Shown here piece by piece: positions 42,724 to 54,071 of a stretch of 64,000 nt of DNA. Within the stretch, counting starts at the first letter, position 1. The number at the start of each line of letters is the position of its first letter. Made by a program: the position numbers and the translations under genes. The notes beneath the pieces are model-generated. The model was not told where the DNA came from. It saw only the letters and a list, made by a program, of their open reading frames with translations, and did not search any database. This DNA is from Paraphaeosphaeria minitans (lineage: Eukaryota > Ascomycota > Dothideomycetes > Pleosporales > Didymosphaeriaceae): assembly GCA_015832175.1 (NCBI GenBank), contig WJXW01000015.1, positions 744,001 through 808,000 of the forward strand, given 5' to 3'.

Positions 42724-44559
42724 ACGCACATGGCAAGCGAGCGGCCCACGCAAGTGAGCGGCCCACCCCACCAAGTTTGTGCACCTGGTCAAGCGTACAC
42801 TCCAACCACGTTGAGAGATAATATATACAATTTGAACCTAGCTAATTAAGCAGCTTCTAAAGTATCTTTTTTACACGTACGTGAGTTGTGCCCAGTCTCT
42901 CTGCACCTCTTGTAGCGCGCCAGAGCTTGGCGGCTGAGGCCTGATCGCTCTCCACCTTGACGCTGTTCACGCTCTATCTGCTGGTCAGCCTCCTTTTGAG
43001 CGAGTATGTCCATTCCCCCTCCTATTGTTAAGGTCCCCTGCCTCTGTATCCGCTTCTTTTTGCGCTACCTACGCTTTGTTGCTGCCTCATTAGCTCTCTC
43101 AAGGCTCGTGATCCGATCACGCATTAGCTCAGCTGAGAGCATCATCACCTCTGCCCCCTTCTTGAGCTGGCTGATCGCCTTAATAATTGAAGCTGGTGAC
43201 GAGCTCTTATGCTGCCGCACGCGATCGCGTATTAATGTTAATTAAGCCTTAAGCTCGCGTACGTTGCGTGGTGTACGAGCCTCCCAGATAGCCTCTACAG
43301 CAGCAGCTAGAGGAGTAGGCGTACGGAGCTGCACATCTAGCTTTAATAGAACAACGTCTGGCTGGAGAGGAATAAGACCTGCGCCTCGAAAGGCTGAGTA
43401 GATATTAGCTACCGTAAATGATTGCGTAAAGGCTGCCTTTAAGGCTGGCAGAAACTCAAGCTTCATAATGTGGTTGATGTGGTTGCGGATAAGAGTCTTA
43501 ATCTCACGGCTGTACGCGCGCTTCAACGGCGAGAAGCAGCCAACGTCAAGTGGCTATAGTAGGTGGGATGAGTGAGGCGGCATACAGAGCGTGTAGATAT
43601 TCTTCTCCTTACAGAGCTCTTGAAACTCAAGGGAGTGGTGGCTCTCATGGCCGTCAAGGATGAGCAGCCGATACGCCCTGACTACCTTACCCTCTATATG
43701 CTTGATAAAGTGCTTTAGCCACTCAACTCCAGTCTAGTTGGTTGTCCATCCATTTTTGCTGATATCGATGGCCCAGTCGCGGAGGATATCCTCCTCATAC
43801 CAGGCAGATAGGTGATGCTTACCAGCAAAGATGATAAATGGTGGGATAGCCTAGCCAGCAGCGTTGATTCCTTGGATCACTATCGCCCACTCGCGATTGC
43901 CAGGCCGGACAGCCTTTGGCCGACCTCTCCTCTCTAACCCTATCACAACAAGCTGAGTTGTAATCTTACCCATAATAAAACCAGCCTCATCGAAGTTGTA
44001 GACGTCCTCATCACAGATACCATACTTGGCCTTTGTCTACTCTACTAGCTCAACCAGCTTCTAATTAGGATAGGATCCTCGCATAGAGCTCTCTGCCTAT
44101 CGTACACTCGGTTGAAACGTGTCTTGAGAAAGTCTGTACGCCTAATAAATTTGGCTGGCCACTTTTGCCCAACCTGGCCTGCGCCGCGCGCAGCTAGCAG
44201 CTTATCCGCCATATCACATACAGCCGCGTACGTAGGCGCAAATCCACGTCGATCTAGGTCGAGTATATATCTGACAATCACATCCTCTTTTAGCTCTGTG
44301 AGCTTCTTCGAGTTAGGCTGGCAATTGCGTCGGGTAGGCTTTCCAGCGCGTCGGCGTTGGAGCGGTATTTAGGGTACTTCAAATATCTGCGCAGCATGTC
44401 TTGTAGACTGAATCTGGTTTCTATTGATAGCTGAGATTGCAAGGTGTATGCTGGCGTCAGAAGAGGCTGGTTGGGCTTGAATTGGGGGATCCATGATGGG
44501 TAGGAGTTCATGTGTCGCGAAAAGTGAGTGGGGTGGGCCGCTCGCTTGCCATGTACGTC
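42724..44559 (-). mobile_element. Degenerate Fot1/pogo-type transposon (copy C)
   Basis: 1836 bp. The ends read acg(c/t)acatggcaagcgagcgg on both sides in inverted orientation. The left flank is TA (42722-42723), the right flank CA, so the duplication has mutated. Near the left end agtgagcggcccac repeats part of the inverted repeat. The transposase lies on the minus strand and is broken (next entry). Just outside the right end, tggcaagcgagcg recurs at about 44575. Confidence 0.82.
43242..44515 (-). pseudogene. Inactivated Fot1/pogo transposase of copy C
   Basis: Recognisable pieces line up with the copy A transposase: DLDRRGFAPTYAAVCDMADKLLAARG and RQRALCEDPILIRSW (44281-44045), and RGAGLIPLQPDVV-type sequence near the C-terminus (43526-43242). 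In the catalytic core at 43550-44040 the frame has several TAG codons where CAG or TGG is expected, for example at 43556-43554 in the LLQPLDV motif and at 43736-43734. C-to-T changes dominate, which suggests RIP. Confidence 0.8.
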
Positions 44560-46555
44560 ACCTATATGTGGGGCTGGCAAGCGAGCGAACTGGGTACTTT
44601 ACTGGGCGCATGTACTGTATAGTTTCGCCATCGGGCATTATTTGCGGCGATGACTTTACGATAAGCTAGGAAAATGCGTTGTCGTTTTGCTCTCATTTTG
44701 AGCCTTCATGCCCCTGCGATGTTGCATTGAGAGGATCTGTTATGTCTTAGCCTTAGGAAGAACGAAACTTAGAACTCGACGCCCAAGATGATTCGCCTGA
44801 GAGCGGGGAAGCAGAGCATGCATGCATCAGACAGAACATTTTTTCGATGTTCCGCCCCGTGGCGACGAGGCTATCCTGCATTTGTGGGTCGGGGCTTCTT
44901 TTCTGTTGACGCTGCAACCCTGCATTGTGTGAAGTGCTGTGTGGGACATATGTGGTATACATGCCGGTAATAGGAGCAGCAAAGACTGTACATAGCACAC
45001 TGCCAGGCAATAGGTGGATTTGGGAAACTCGTAACTAGCTGAAAGATGCAGTCCAAACCCTGCATTCAGTAATGATTGCTTTGTACATCGGTCAACGCGG
45101 TATTGCACAACATGGATCGCGCTGTTTCAATGGTAGTAACAATTTTATGCACTCCAAACCTTGCAAGGCTTGGTATTGGATAGATCGTCACATGCATGTA
45201 CTGCACCATGCGAAAAAAGCTCGCCTCAAATTCTAGGTGTTGCAGGGAAACACTGTCAGTCGACTAGTCAGATGTCGTCTTCCTTTGGCCTATCTCCCAG
45301 ATCTGCTGTATTGGATCCGTGACGAAGCATTGAGCAAGACATTCGTGCGCGGAAGTAGACTACCCCCTGCTCTTGGCTCGGCTGCGTCGTTTGGTGGTGG
45401 GCTGATGGTTGGCTGTCCGGGGCCAGTTCCGAGAGAGCTACTCATTGGCTGAGACGGCGCCGATGACATGTCATCGTTCCTAAGGTAATCAAGAATACTC
45501 GAATTTGAGGCTTTTCGACCTGCGCAATGCAGGTCGCAAGGTGGCACAATGCATCTAGAACTCTTTCTTGGTACCGTCTGAGTACTGGTCGAGGTTGATA
45601 CGAATTTTACATGTTGTACCATACATCATCTACTGGTCTACGCGTAGACACATGGGATCTATTGGGCTTTTGAAAAACTCGGGAGTCTATACAATGCGCA
45701 AAGGCGCGGACGTGAGTTGGCGGCGGATGTAGGCGTTCCCCTTGCACCAGTGCACCTAATCATATTCGCAAACACGAGAGGACGGAGAGAACGCTCATGA
45801 TACCGGCATACTCTCTAGCGAACAGATGAGAATCAGTGAACCACGACATCCCCCTTGATGCTTCCGGGATCGCGCTACACTCCAAGCTGATACTGCATTG
45901 CTGAACTTTATGAATCCCTACCCGGTCTCATACGAGGCTTCGTTACCACGAGGCCCTACGCGATCATGTCTTCCAGCGCACCGGGCCCCTCAGGCAGGAA
46001 GGTCCGATACCTCGCCTTCAAGGACTTGATCAACCGCAATCCTTTGGGGAGCAGAGAAGAATCAGTCGTGCGTGGGCGTTTCTGGAAACGGGAAACGGAA
46101 AATGGAAAACGTAGAAAAAGGACTCGTTAAGTTGAAACACAAAATCAAACTTGAGAACGGTAGAATAAATGCCTTTTATTCTAACATAAATCCAGTCCGT
46201 TCCAGCAGCGATCCACAAAACCTTCCTGGGGATATTGCACCTTAAGCCTGTCTATCATGTCGTCTCGACAGCAATCACTCACTTCGACGTCAAGGACTAG
46301 GCTAGCTGCCAATAACGATTATCAGAAACTATCAAAAGACTCTTTACGAGATTAGTTAAGCTTTGCTAAGATTACGATACCCATGTTTACTTCCTGGCTT
46401 ACTGAAATAGCCAGTTCAATAGATTCGTATCAACAGACAAAGCGGGCCAGCCTTAGATACCTCCAGACCAAAAAGCTCGACCTCACAACACGTAATCAAG
46501 CTATTATCTTCTAGCCGTAAATTTTACTCCATTCCAGTAATTAAGACGCCAAGTC
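44560..46555. other. No recognisable gene; possible transposon debris
   Basis: Open frames are short. A 55-codon frame from ATG 45966 has no motif. From about 46255 an AT-rich tract (MSSRQQSLTSTSRTRLAA-type start, then several stops in one frame) looks like a decayed element body. Confidence 0.35.
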
Positions 46556-46559
46556 GTTG

Positions 46560-46890
46560 CTACCGAGCTTCAAACGTTCCGCTCGCATCAGCTTGCTGAA
46601 GATGATTCACATAGTCTCTAGAGACGACAGCGTCTGCTGCGTCCTCTCAGGCGTCTCGAAGTACGGCAGCGCGTGCTTGACCAGCTCCGGACACTTGGCC
46701 ATGATATGGTGCACAAGTCTGCGAAGCACGGCTACAGCCGTGTTGCGCTTTCGTCCTGGGCGCTGCAGAAGAAGAAAATCAGCTCTGCATCTTCTGTGCT
46801 GGCTGCATGTCTCTCCAGTTCCTGTGTCAGGAAGACTGTGTTGCGTGAATCAATGCCTCATACAAGAGATTGTCTCTGATTAGGGATGTA
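46560..46890 (-). pseudogene. NACHT-domain receptor fragment
   Basis: Read on the minus strand: FLTQELERHAASTEDAEL, IFFFCSAQDE, then after a one-base loss RNTAVAVLRRLVHHIMAK, KHALPYFETPERTQQTLSSL and IIFSKLM. This is the region between Walker A and Walker B of fungal NACHT NLRs. A TGA at 46609-46607 replaces the usual Trp of LETLWIIF. No P-loop, Walker B or repeats flank it, so only an internal fragment remains. Confidence 0.78.
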
Positions 46891-46978
46891 TAGAAACCTA
46901 CTTCCTGGTATGCCAGCATAAGTGCTACATCATTCAGTGTTGTGCCTCTGCGGACTCTTTCCCATATCTAGCTGGGTC

Positions 46979-47462
46979 CTAACCACGCTCTTCACCCTTT
47001 TTGTCAATACTAACATGTTGGTGGAGGTGGCTGGCTTCTCTGTCTTTATGTCCTTCCTTTACGCCTTTTTTTTGCTCACCAGAATCGCCCTTAATATTGC
47101 TGCCAGCAGGGACAGGAGATGAAGGATGAGATATGCCCTTGCGAAGAGGGTGCTCTGTGCCGGTTCGTATTTGGCCAATGTCGGATACTCTATGCGCATG
47201 CGAGAGGGAAAAATCACCCGAATCGAAGTATTTGCGTCTCTGCAATTAATCGAATCAGCTAATACATAATGTACTGGTCGATATAAGGCGAACATACCTC
47301 AAGTTGGTGATCAAGCAGATCTTCTCTTGCTGGAAGCTTTCCGTAGCGGCGAAGCAAACGAACATCTTGTGCGGTAAGAGGCTTTTACGGCGTGAGTATC
47401 TACGCATAAGGCGGCAAGAAAGGACATACCTCAGAGCCATCCTGATCCTGAGAACGGTTCAT
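46979..47462 (-). CDS. igo1: Endosulfine (ENSA/ARPP19/Igo1) homolog, three exons
   Basis: Exons 47462-47430, 47381-47298 and 47239-46979 with introns of 48 and 58 nt (GTATGT donors), all phase 0; 125 aa. Diagnostic features are LTAQDVRLLRRYGKLPAREDLL, RRKYFDSGDFSLSHA and GTEHPL near the centre. In the family, the Ser of FDSGDY is phosphorylated by Greatwall/Rim15 kinase; the protein then binds and inhibits PP2A-B55 at mitotic entry or quiescence. Here the Tyr of FDSGDY is Phe. The C-terminus is Lys/Gly-rich and disordered. The gene seems intact although it sits between relics. Confidence 0.87.
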
Positions 47463-48296
47463 CTTTGCAGAAATACTGTGAGCGGCGGAATATGGTAGGG
47501 TTGGGTAGGACGGAGACAGCATGTGCCCGAGAACATCCAAGGCATTATATAAATCGGAGCGATAGATGTGTTCCCTATTCGCTGAACGGCACTCGACATA
47601 CCAGTATGATATATTGTTATTCAGCTTCGAGCGTACATTATTTTATTAATGCTGTCAAGAATTGCTAATAGTCTGTGGCATGCAGACCATCACCTCGGGT
47701 ATTGACATATGCTTAAGACTGGTCTTAAACACTGCTGTTGGATTGCGATCTGCTCCCAAACGCAAAGCGGCGGTATGATGCTGTCAAGAGCATTAGCTCC
47801 AAATAAGTGTCATAGGTGCACTACGTCACCATGCGGTCAGCCGGTGTCCTGACGGCCCACATTTCTAGAGCTGCCCCCTCTTCATTGTCGAATGTGCTTT
47901 AATATTAGTTCTCGGTGGTCAGATTTTTTTTTTCGTGCGGCGATTTAGCGATCTGTACTAAGAAACAATGACTTATGATTTTGCGCCGGCTCGCTGATGG
48001 AAGAACAAGTAGGAGAGAAAGCGCGGCTTACCCTAGTCATGTTGTTCTGTTCTTTGCTGTAACTTAGTTCTGAAAACTACACACGAGCGCTGTTGTCGTG
48101 CTGTCATACGCTGGGTTTTCTTACCGGGAGCTTTAGGATGCTGGGCCACGCTACATGGAGCACCGTACTTCAGTCCCGCCAAGAAGAGGGGTTGGCCTCT
48201 AGCGCAAAGCTCAAACGGATCGAGGATTCAATACGCAGGTGGGTTGCCAAATGCTGCTGCCTTCATCAATATCGAGGCATGCTGACTCGCGTATAG
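47463..48296. other. No recognisable gene
   Basis: Promoter side of the endosulfine gene and sequence up to the phytochrome relic. No motif was recognised. Confidence 0.4.
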
Positions 48297-49302
48297 CGTC
48301 GTGTCGGTCGATCCTACCCCTTCGTCTACTCTGCACAGGCAAACCGATTACACCCACCAGTATTCTGAACCCCACGGCAGGCATACCTATACCGGCCGAG
48401 GCACGCCGACAGTCGCAAGGCTCAACCGCTTCGTATACGTCGCAACCCTCTCAACGGGCACCTCCACATCAACAAGCCGTTCCTAGACAGACGTCTGCGA
48501 ACAGAGAGCCTGGGGGCGCAAGTCGGAATGAGATGACACGGAAAGCGTCCCTCTCGTTGCCCAAACAGCTGCTCAATGACTTACCTCGAGCAGCCATAGT
48601 GAGAGCGTACTCGAAAACATGAGTCGCTCCCCGTCGTTGAAGCCTGATCAGCCTCCCTCCGCTGATGCAGATTTGATCAAGAGTGCTGCAGGCAGCTTAG
48701 GAGACATTGGCGGTCCGTTCAAACACCGCTTCAAACACGTTGCCACTGAAGGTGGCCATGCAGTCATAACAGGCCGGGATGGCGATACGCTACAGCGTTG
48801 CGAAGACGAGCCAATACACATTCCCGGCGCCATCCAAGGCTTCGGGCTCCTAGTAGCACTGCAGGAAGATCCCGGGGGAAGTGGGAGTCTTCCTGTGCGC
48901 ATAGTCAGCGAGAATGCTAAGCGGATTCTTGGACGATCACCACAGAAGCCTTTTGCGCTAGAAGAGTTTCTCCGACATCTTATCTGAAGAGCAGGCAGAT
49001 GTTTCCCTGGATCAAATCGACTTTATCAAGGTCTAGGATGAGGATGTGCAAACCAATGGGCCTGACGTTTTACCTTGTCCATCAAGATGCCGAATGCTAG
49101 ACGATCGCGTACATTGTGGTGTGCAATACACGTTAACGACTCGAACCCGGGCTTGATCATTTGCGAATTTGAGCTCGAGGAAGACGACACCTACCCCCTT
49201 GTACCGTCCAGCGAAATGACTCCCAAGCTTCCAGAAGAAGAAGTAGAAGCGGTAGCAGTAGAAAGAGAGGCAAAGAAGGAGGGCGTACAGCGAGCGTTCT
49301 AG
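48297..49302 (+). pseudogene. Fungal phytochrome fragment (N-terminus and PAS domain)
   Basis: After a probable acceptor (cgtatag) the sequence reads SVVSVDPTPSSTLHRQTDY, a segment near the start of fungal phytochromes. From 48619 there is an open piece with RCEDEPIHIPGAIQGFGLLVAL and VRIVSENAKRILGRSPQ (PAS_2). A one-base loss near 48972 shifts the frame to ILSEEQADVSLDQIDFIK, followed by a TAG and another shift. LWCAIHVNDSNPGLIICEFELEEDDTYPLVP at 49110-49215 ends the PAS part. GAF, PHY, histidine kinase and receiver domains are all missing. The full gene encodes a light-sensing hybrid kinase; this is a dead N-terminal relic. Confidence 0.85.
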
Positions 49303-50110
49303 CAGCAGCAGCAGGTTTAACAGATCCCGCGACAGCGTTTAATGCAGGTGCAGTAAGAAGCACATGTAAACATAGAGTAGTTGCGCAGGCATTTGGCGCG
49401 GTGGGCGATTTAGTGTGGGATATAACCCTAACCCCCTTTATCCGTATTATATCCGTAGTGGGTCTAGGGCTTGCGGAAGCAGAATCTTGTTGTCAGCTTT
49501 AAGTGCTTGAACAGTTCGAGCTCATGGTTCGCTTCGTTAGATAGATAGGCTCAGGAAACTAAACAAGACTATCAGCTTTGAAACGATACGGTGTCGAAAT
49601 ATAAACCTACACTCCTCAGGCCCAACAAATCTGGGTCACCGTGCCTCGCAAATGATTTCACGTCCTTTAAAGTGCTCGGGTAGTGGCTGCAGGAAGCTTC
49701 GAGTCTCTCCCATTCACTAGTAGTTTCTAACTGCTCATGCACTGGATAATACGCGCTCGGATGAGCCTGGGTATTTCTCCCGTCAAGTTCTCTCGATAGC
49801 TTTGGTGGCTAGTTGCGGCTTTGCAAGGATGTCTGGAGTGTAATTTAACTGAGCGCATAGTCTCTTCATGCTCGGGCAGCCCGACTAAAGTCCCTAGTTC
49901 GCAAATCTGACCACATTCGACACTATGAACGATGTCGCGAAGATAATGGATTGCTTCTTAAGGGTAACACCGGCAGCGTTATTAATTCTGTTGAGCAATT
50001 TTGCTACAGAATAATAAGGCACTGTCGCCCAGCCTATGATGCTAAGGCCTACGTCATTTAGTGACACGGACTCCGTGGCGGACACCCGAGTTCATTCAAT
50101 AACTCGTGAA
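49303..50110. other. No recognisable gene
   Basis: Between the phytochrome relic and the dehydrogenase gene. A short telomere-like run (ccctaaccccc at 49426) is too short to mean anything. Confidence 0.4.
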
Positions 50111-51378
50111 TTACCAATTTGAGCCGATTTCACGGCCTCGGATGGCTGACACCAGTCCAGACACGCCTTCATCCGTCTCATCGACCTTGTAAACAAGCTT
50201 GACAACCCTAACCTTACCCTCGCCGTGCTCCGCGATGCTTTTTTTTTTGTAAGCATATGTTCAGTCTGCACTGGTTGGCTGCACTCACCCTCCGGCGATA
50301 CCAGCCAATCCACCCTTGCGGAGAGCAACTGGATGAGGCTTAACCTTTCCTTCTGCCAGTAGCTTTTGGCTCAGCTTCCAGAACATCACGCCGTACTCGA
50401 AATGAGGCGGAATTTCGGGGAAGTCGATGCCGAACTTGGTGAAGGGTTTACCAAAAGACGTGTACGCGAGAATGGCAGTAGCAGTGATATCCTTCCTCGG
50501 CCAGGTATCCGTAGGCAAGAGCGCCACCACCCTAACTTCCTTCTGAGGTGTCTCGGGAAGCGCCTCTGCAACGAGCTTGTAGCTTTGCTCCGTTGATATA
50601 CAGTCGAGGACGTAGTAAAGTTCTCCTTCTGTGTATTCCTTGATGAGTCGCGCACATTCAGGATCATGATAATCGAACACGGCGTCGGCGCCCCTCGACT
50701 TCAGCAGCTCATAGTTCTCGGGACTGGCAGCGGTGACGACTGTGCACCCAGACCTACGTACAGTGAGTGATCCGAGCGCATGCGAAGGTAGGTTGACCTA
50801 CAACTTGGCATACTGGATGGCAAGTGTCCAGTCGCAGAGCTTCCGCCATAGACGAGGAAGAAAGGTGCGCCTTCGATGGGTTTCTCTCCTGGGAGCGGCA
50901 GGCCCATAGTCATGTATAGACTCTGGCCGATAGTGGTGACTCCGACTCCCAATGTGGCTGTCTCCTCGAAAGACAGATTCTCTGGGATCTTTGCAACATG
51001 GCCATCGCGCACCAGGGCATACTCAGCAAAGGCTCCGTCTTCCTCAGAGTTCTTGAAGTGTGTTGGCAGACGATCGAGACGTTAGAGGTACGTAGACTCA
51101 AAGCAGGAACTCACCATATTAGCTCCGTGGCACACGCCGTAGACTTTGTCGCCCTTCTTCACAACTGATGTGCAGTCGACGCCAACTTCTTCGACAATGC
51201 CAGAAAGGTCGCATCCAATGATTCCGCCTACGCGACCAGCCCCTGCGGTATGATGAAGATCAGTGGGGTTGATGCCTAGAGCTACGGTCTTGATTTTAAT
51301 GTAGCCGGGTCGTATCGTCTGCTCTTTAATGTCTGTGAGCGCGGCGACGCCATGCTCCTTAATGATGACGGCCTTCAT
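50111..51378 (-). pseudogene. Zinc-type alcohol dehydrogenase/enoyl reductase (ToxD-like), one frameshift
   Basis: Exons 51378-51115, 51051-50802, 50753-50289 and 50237-50111; introns of 48-63 nt. The GroES-like domain reads MKAVIIKEHG, GINPTDLHHTAG and GCDLSGIVEEVG; the Rossmann part has FFLVYGGSSATG, GCTVVTAASPENYELL, GADAVFDYHD and YVLDCIS. The family is the medium-chain reductases, often trans-acting enoyl reductases or toxD-type genes; it is a dehydrogenase fold and not itself a toxin. Without correction, the coding length is one base short of a multiple of three. The loss lies at about 50822-50832, right after the glycine-rich loop, where the frame should read TLAIQYAKL. Everything downstream is conserved, so it is either a very recent pseudogene or an assembly error. 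Confidence 0.75.
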
Positions 51379-52086
51379 GATGATAAAACGAGTCAAAATT
51401 TTAATTTAAGTTTGAGGCTTGTGAGAGTGTGGGGCAAGGCGATGAGATATGGCCAATGTTGAAAAACGGTGCAGGTAATAGTTGCGTGGGTGACCAGCAG
51501 CGAATCCCCGCCGTTATATGTGTTTTTCGCATGATTTTTGGTGGTCTGAGGGCGTGGGTGAATGTGGGCCCAGATGCTTTAACGATCAGCAGAGGAACAA
51601 TTTAGGCTAGAAGGTAGGATCGTACGGAAACACTAGCGGATGATAGTAGGCAATTGAAAAAATGTACTTTTCATCTGGCGCCCGCGTTTGGCTACATAGC
51701 GCAGTGGCTCTGAGATCGAGAATGGCGACGATCTGGCTGCGCTCTTGCGCCCTGCAGACGCGTACCTACGTCTACTATGGTTACAGGCAAAAGTAGTGTC
51801 AAAATTGGGTCCGGAAATGAGTGCCAATGACTGTATTTTACGCAGTCACGTGGGTTACGCGAGTCACGCTAGTCCATATATAGATCGTACTAATAATTAT
51901 AGCGATGCCATTTGTTCGCGAAAAATTTAGCATCGCCAAGAACTCGTAAATTAGCGCGCGTCAAGCAACTCCAATCGCCGTCTTTGCACTGATCCTCTTG
52001 AGGTCACATAGGTGGTGATAAGTGTCCTGGCATCACTTTTAATGCCGTTCCTGTCTGTATTTATTCTTGGGAAGATGGTGCAAGTG
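51379..52086. other. No recognisable gene
   Basis: Promoter side of the dehydrogenase and 3' side of the kinase gene. No open frame of interest. Confidence 0.4.
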
Positions 52087-53520
52087 CTAGATGCTGTGTC
52101 CATCGAGATCTGCGACCCATTGTGTCTCTTTGTCGAAGCTGCGCCGTTCCTCGCCCTTCAGGTCACCTAGCCCGACTTCTCGCATATCTTTGAGTATCTT
52201 GACAGCCTTACTGAAACTCTCGTTCGACGTATAGCCTTCATCAGTCAAGACACCTTGTAACTCTTTCCAGAATTCCTGGCTCTTGTTGAAAGACTCCGCC
52301 TCTTCGTAGTGTTGCCGTATCTCCTCTGCTGAGAAATGGTACGGACATGGTTCGCTAGTATCAAAGTGGTCCCACTCGCTGCAACAATGGTCAGCCAGGA
52401 AACTTAATGGCAAACAGATCAACACACCTCTCAACGCGGATCAAACATTCTTCAAAGGGAAAGAGACAGTTGTCCCAGGTAGAGCCAACAAAAGCTTCTA
52501 ATTGCTTGAGGGTCTGACCATGGGGATGTCGCATAACCTTGTACATCAGAGGGTTCTTCTCCGCCGTGGATGTTTCGTACGTGTGAATTAAGACAGACTG
52601 CGACACTTGGTATCTGAGCTCATCTTTTGTAGCATCGTCGAGTGCTTTGAAGTTTTCGGGGAGCTTCATCAACATGTCAATCCCATAGTCCAGAAGCAAT
52701 GGGGGGTTGGCTCCGATGAACACCGGGGAAGTCCAGGCTCCTTGCCAGTCAATGATGCATGATATCCGGGCTTGGTCGTCGATATAGATGTTACCAGCAT
52801 GGAAGTCTAGGTGCCAAAGTCTGGGAGAGGCGAGCTCTGGGTCTTCGGGAGTGATATACGGAATTGTAGCTAGAAATTTCTCTAACAGAGCTGTGTGAGC
52901 CTCTGGGGACTTCTGCTGTGGACTCATGTACTGCCATGGAGTTTTATTTGGCTCCTGTGGGTTCGCATGGGCGTTGTTCCAGTCGATCTCACGGCGAGCG
53001 ACAGACTTTAGGTATTCTGCAGAAGATGTCCCTACAACTATTGTGAGTCTATATCCGAGTTTCATAGACATCCAGAAACGTACAGGGACCATGATATTGC
53101 ATGTCACTGCGCTGTTTCTCCCAGAACTCCCTTCGAGTGATGGGTCCAATGCAGTAAGTTGATTCGACGTGACCGACGACATCTTGCGGACCAGTTGTAA
53201 CGATAGCCGGCTCGCATCCTGCGATACCACTATCTTTAAAATACAATGATCCCAATCTGCCAGTTTGTGTAAGTTAAACCGGCCGCAAATTCTCTGTTGG
53301 AGCAAGTTGGATCCTACTTTTCAAAGGAGACTGAGAGTAGTTTCCTTTCAACGTCTACAAACTCACGAATGATGTCAGACTTCCTCCGCAGTGAAAGATC
53401 CTGCCAGACTTCGTGGAGTTGGGAGCCTCTCGCTTCTTCCATGATAATATATTCTGCTTGGACAGGGTTTTGGTCGGTAGCACTCCAAGCAAGAACTCGT
53501 GGGACGGGTAAACCTCAACG
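52087..53520 (-). pseudogene. AIM9-like aminoglycoside-phosphotransferase-fold kinase, 5'-truncated
   Basis: Exons about 53520-53318, 53256-53084, 53031-52428 and 52378-52087, introns 49-61 nt, all in frame. Blocks: PVPRVLAWSATD, AEYIIMEEARGSQL (hinge), WHLDFHAGNIYID (catalytic H-x-D-x5-N) and CIIDWQGAW (IDW metal site), then the family tail with YHFSAEEIRQHYEEA. Relatives are annotated 'altered inheritance of mitochondria protein 9' or phosphotransferase family. The N-lobe upstream of PVPRVLAW (Gly loop, ATP-binding Lys) is missing: a TGA stands directly before, and the DNA there belongs to a polyketide synthase fragment on the other strand. The remaining gene is open, but cannot be a normal kinase. 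Confidence 0.78.
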
Positions 53521-53526
53521 GGGGAA

Positions 53527-53665
53527 TGATGGCCGTGGGCTGTACGCCCGAACTGGCGCAAGAGATCTTCATCGAGAGGAATCTCCAAGCCACGGTGGCA
53601 TGCGTCAATTCCCCTGCCAGCATCACGCTGTCTGGCGAACTTTCGCTTCTTATTAAGAAAATATA
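53527..53665 (+). pseudogene. Polyketide synthase acyltransferase-domain scrap
   Basis: A 46-codon piece with MAVGCTPELAQ and TVACVNSPASITLSGE, the signature of PKS AT domains before the catalytic-His segment. No KS, ACP or other AT motif was recognised around it. It directly abuts the truncated AIM9-like gene in opposite orientation. Confidence 0.7.
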
Positions 53666-54071
53666 GAGTCCATTTCTGCGTAGCGAGACACCCAGTGCAA
53701 AATCATTCGCACAGGAGGCCCACAATCAGAGCTACATTAAATTTCTGTCAAAGATGGACGGCAAAGCTATGCTGGCCGAAAAACAAAGCCTGACATATCT
53801 AGGAAGGTTGGAAAAGCATGGGACTGGTCGTATTCTCTTGGAGGGTTCATGCTCACTAATTTGGTACTAATCAACGCTTTTGCCTAAAGATACAACGTCC
53901 ATCCCCACACAGCCCCGCTCCGTTATGGCACCAAACTGTACAACCGCGATGATGTACCTCAGAGTCTTTGCACGGACATCCGGATGCACCGTTATTGCGA
54001 GTATCGATGGGGATACCTGAAGAGGGCAGTGTCGGCTGAAGGCACTTGTTCTTGCACTCGCAGTAGAAAAT
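53666..54071. other. No recognisable gene
   Basis: Continues from the PKS scrap without further AT motifs in any frame. Confidence 0.35.

Noticed and set aside
49424..49436. Telomere-like ccctaaccccc (also near 50206 and 57248)
   Set aside because: One or two imperfect units only; no array, so not a telomere or useful interstitial repeat.
50111..51378. Calling the ToxD-like gene a toxin gene
   Set aside because: The name is historical; the fold is a medium-chain dehydrogenase/enoyl reductase and no toxin cluster is nearby.
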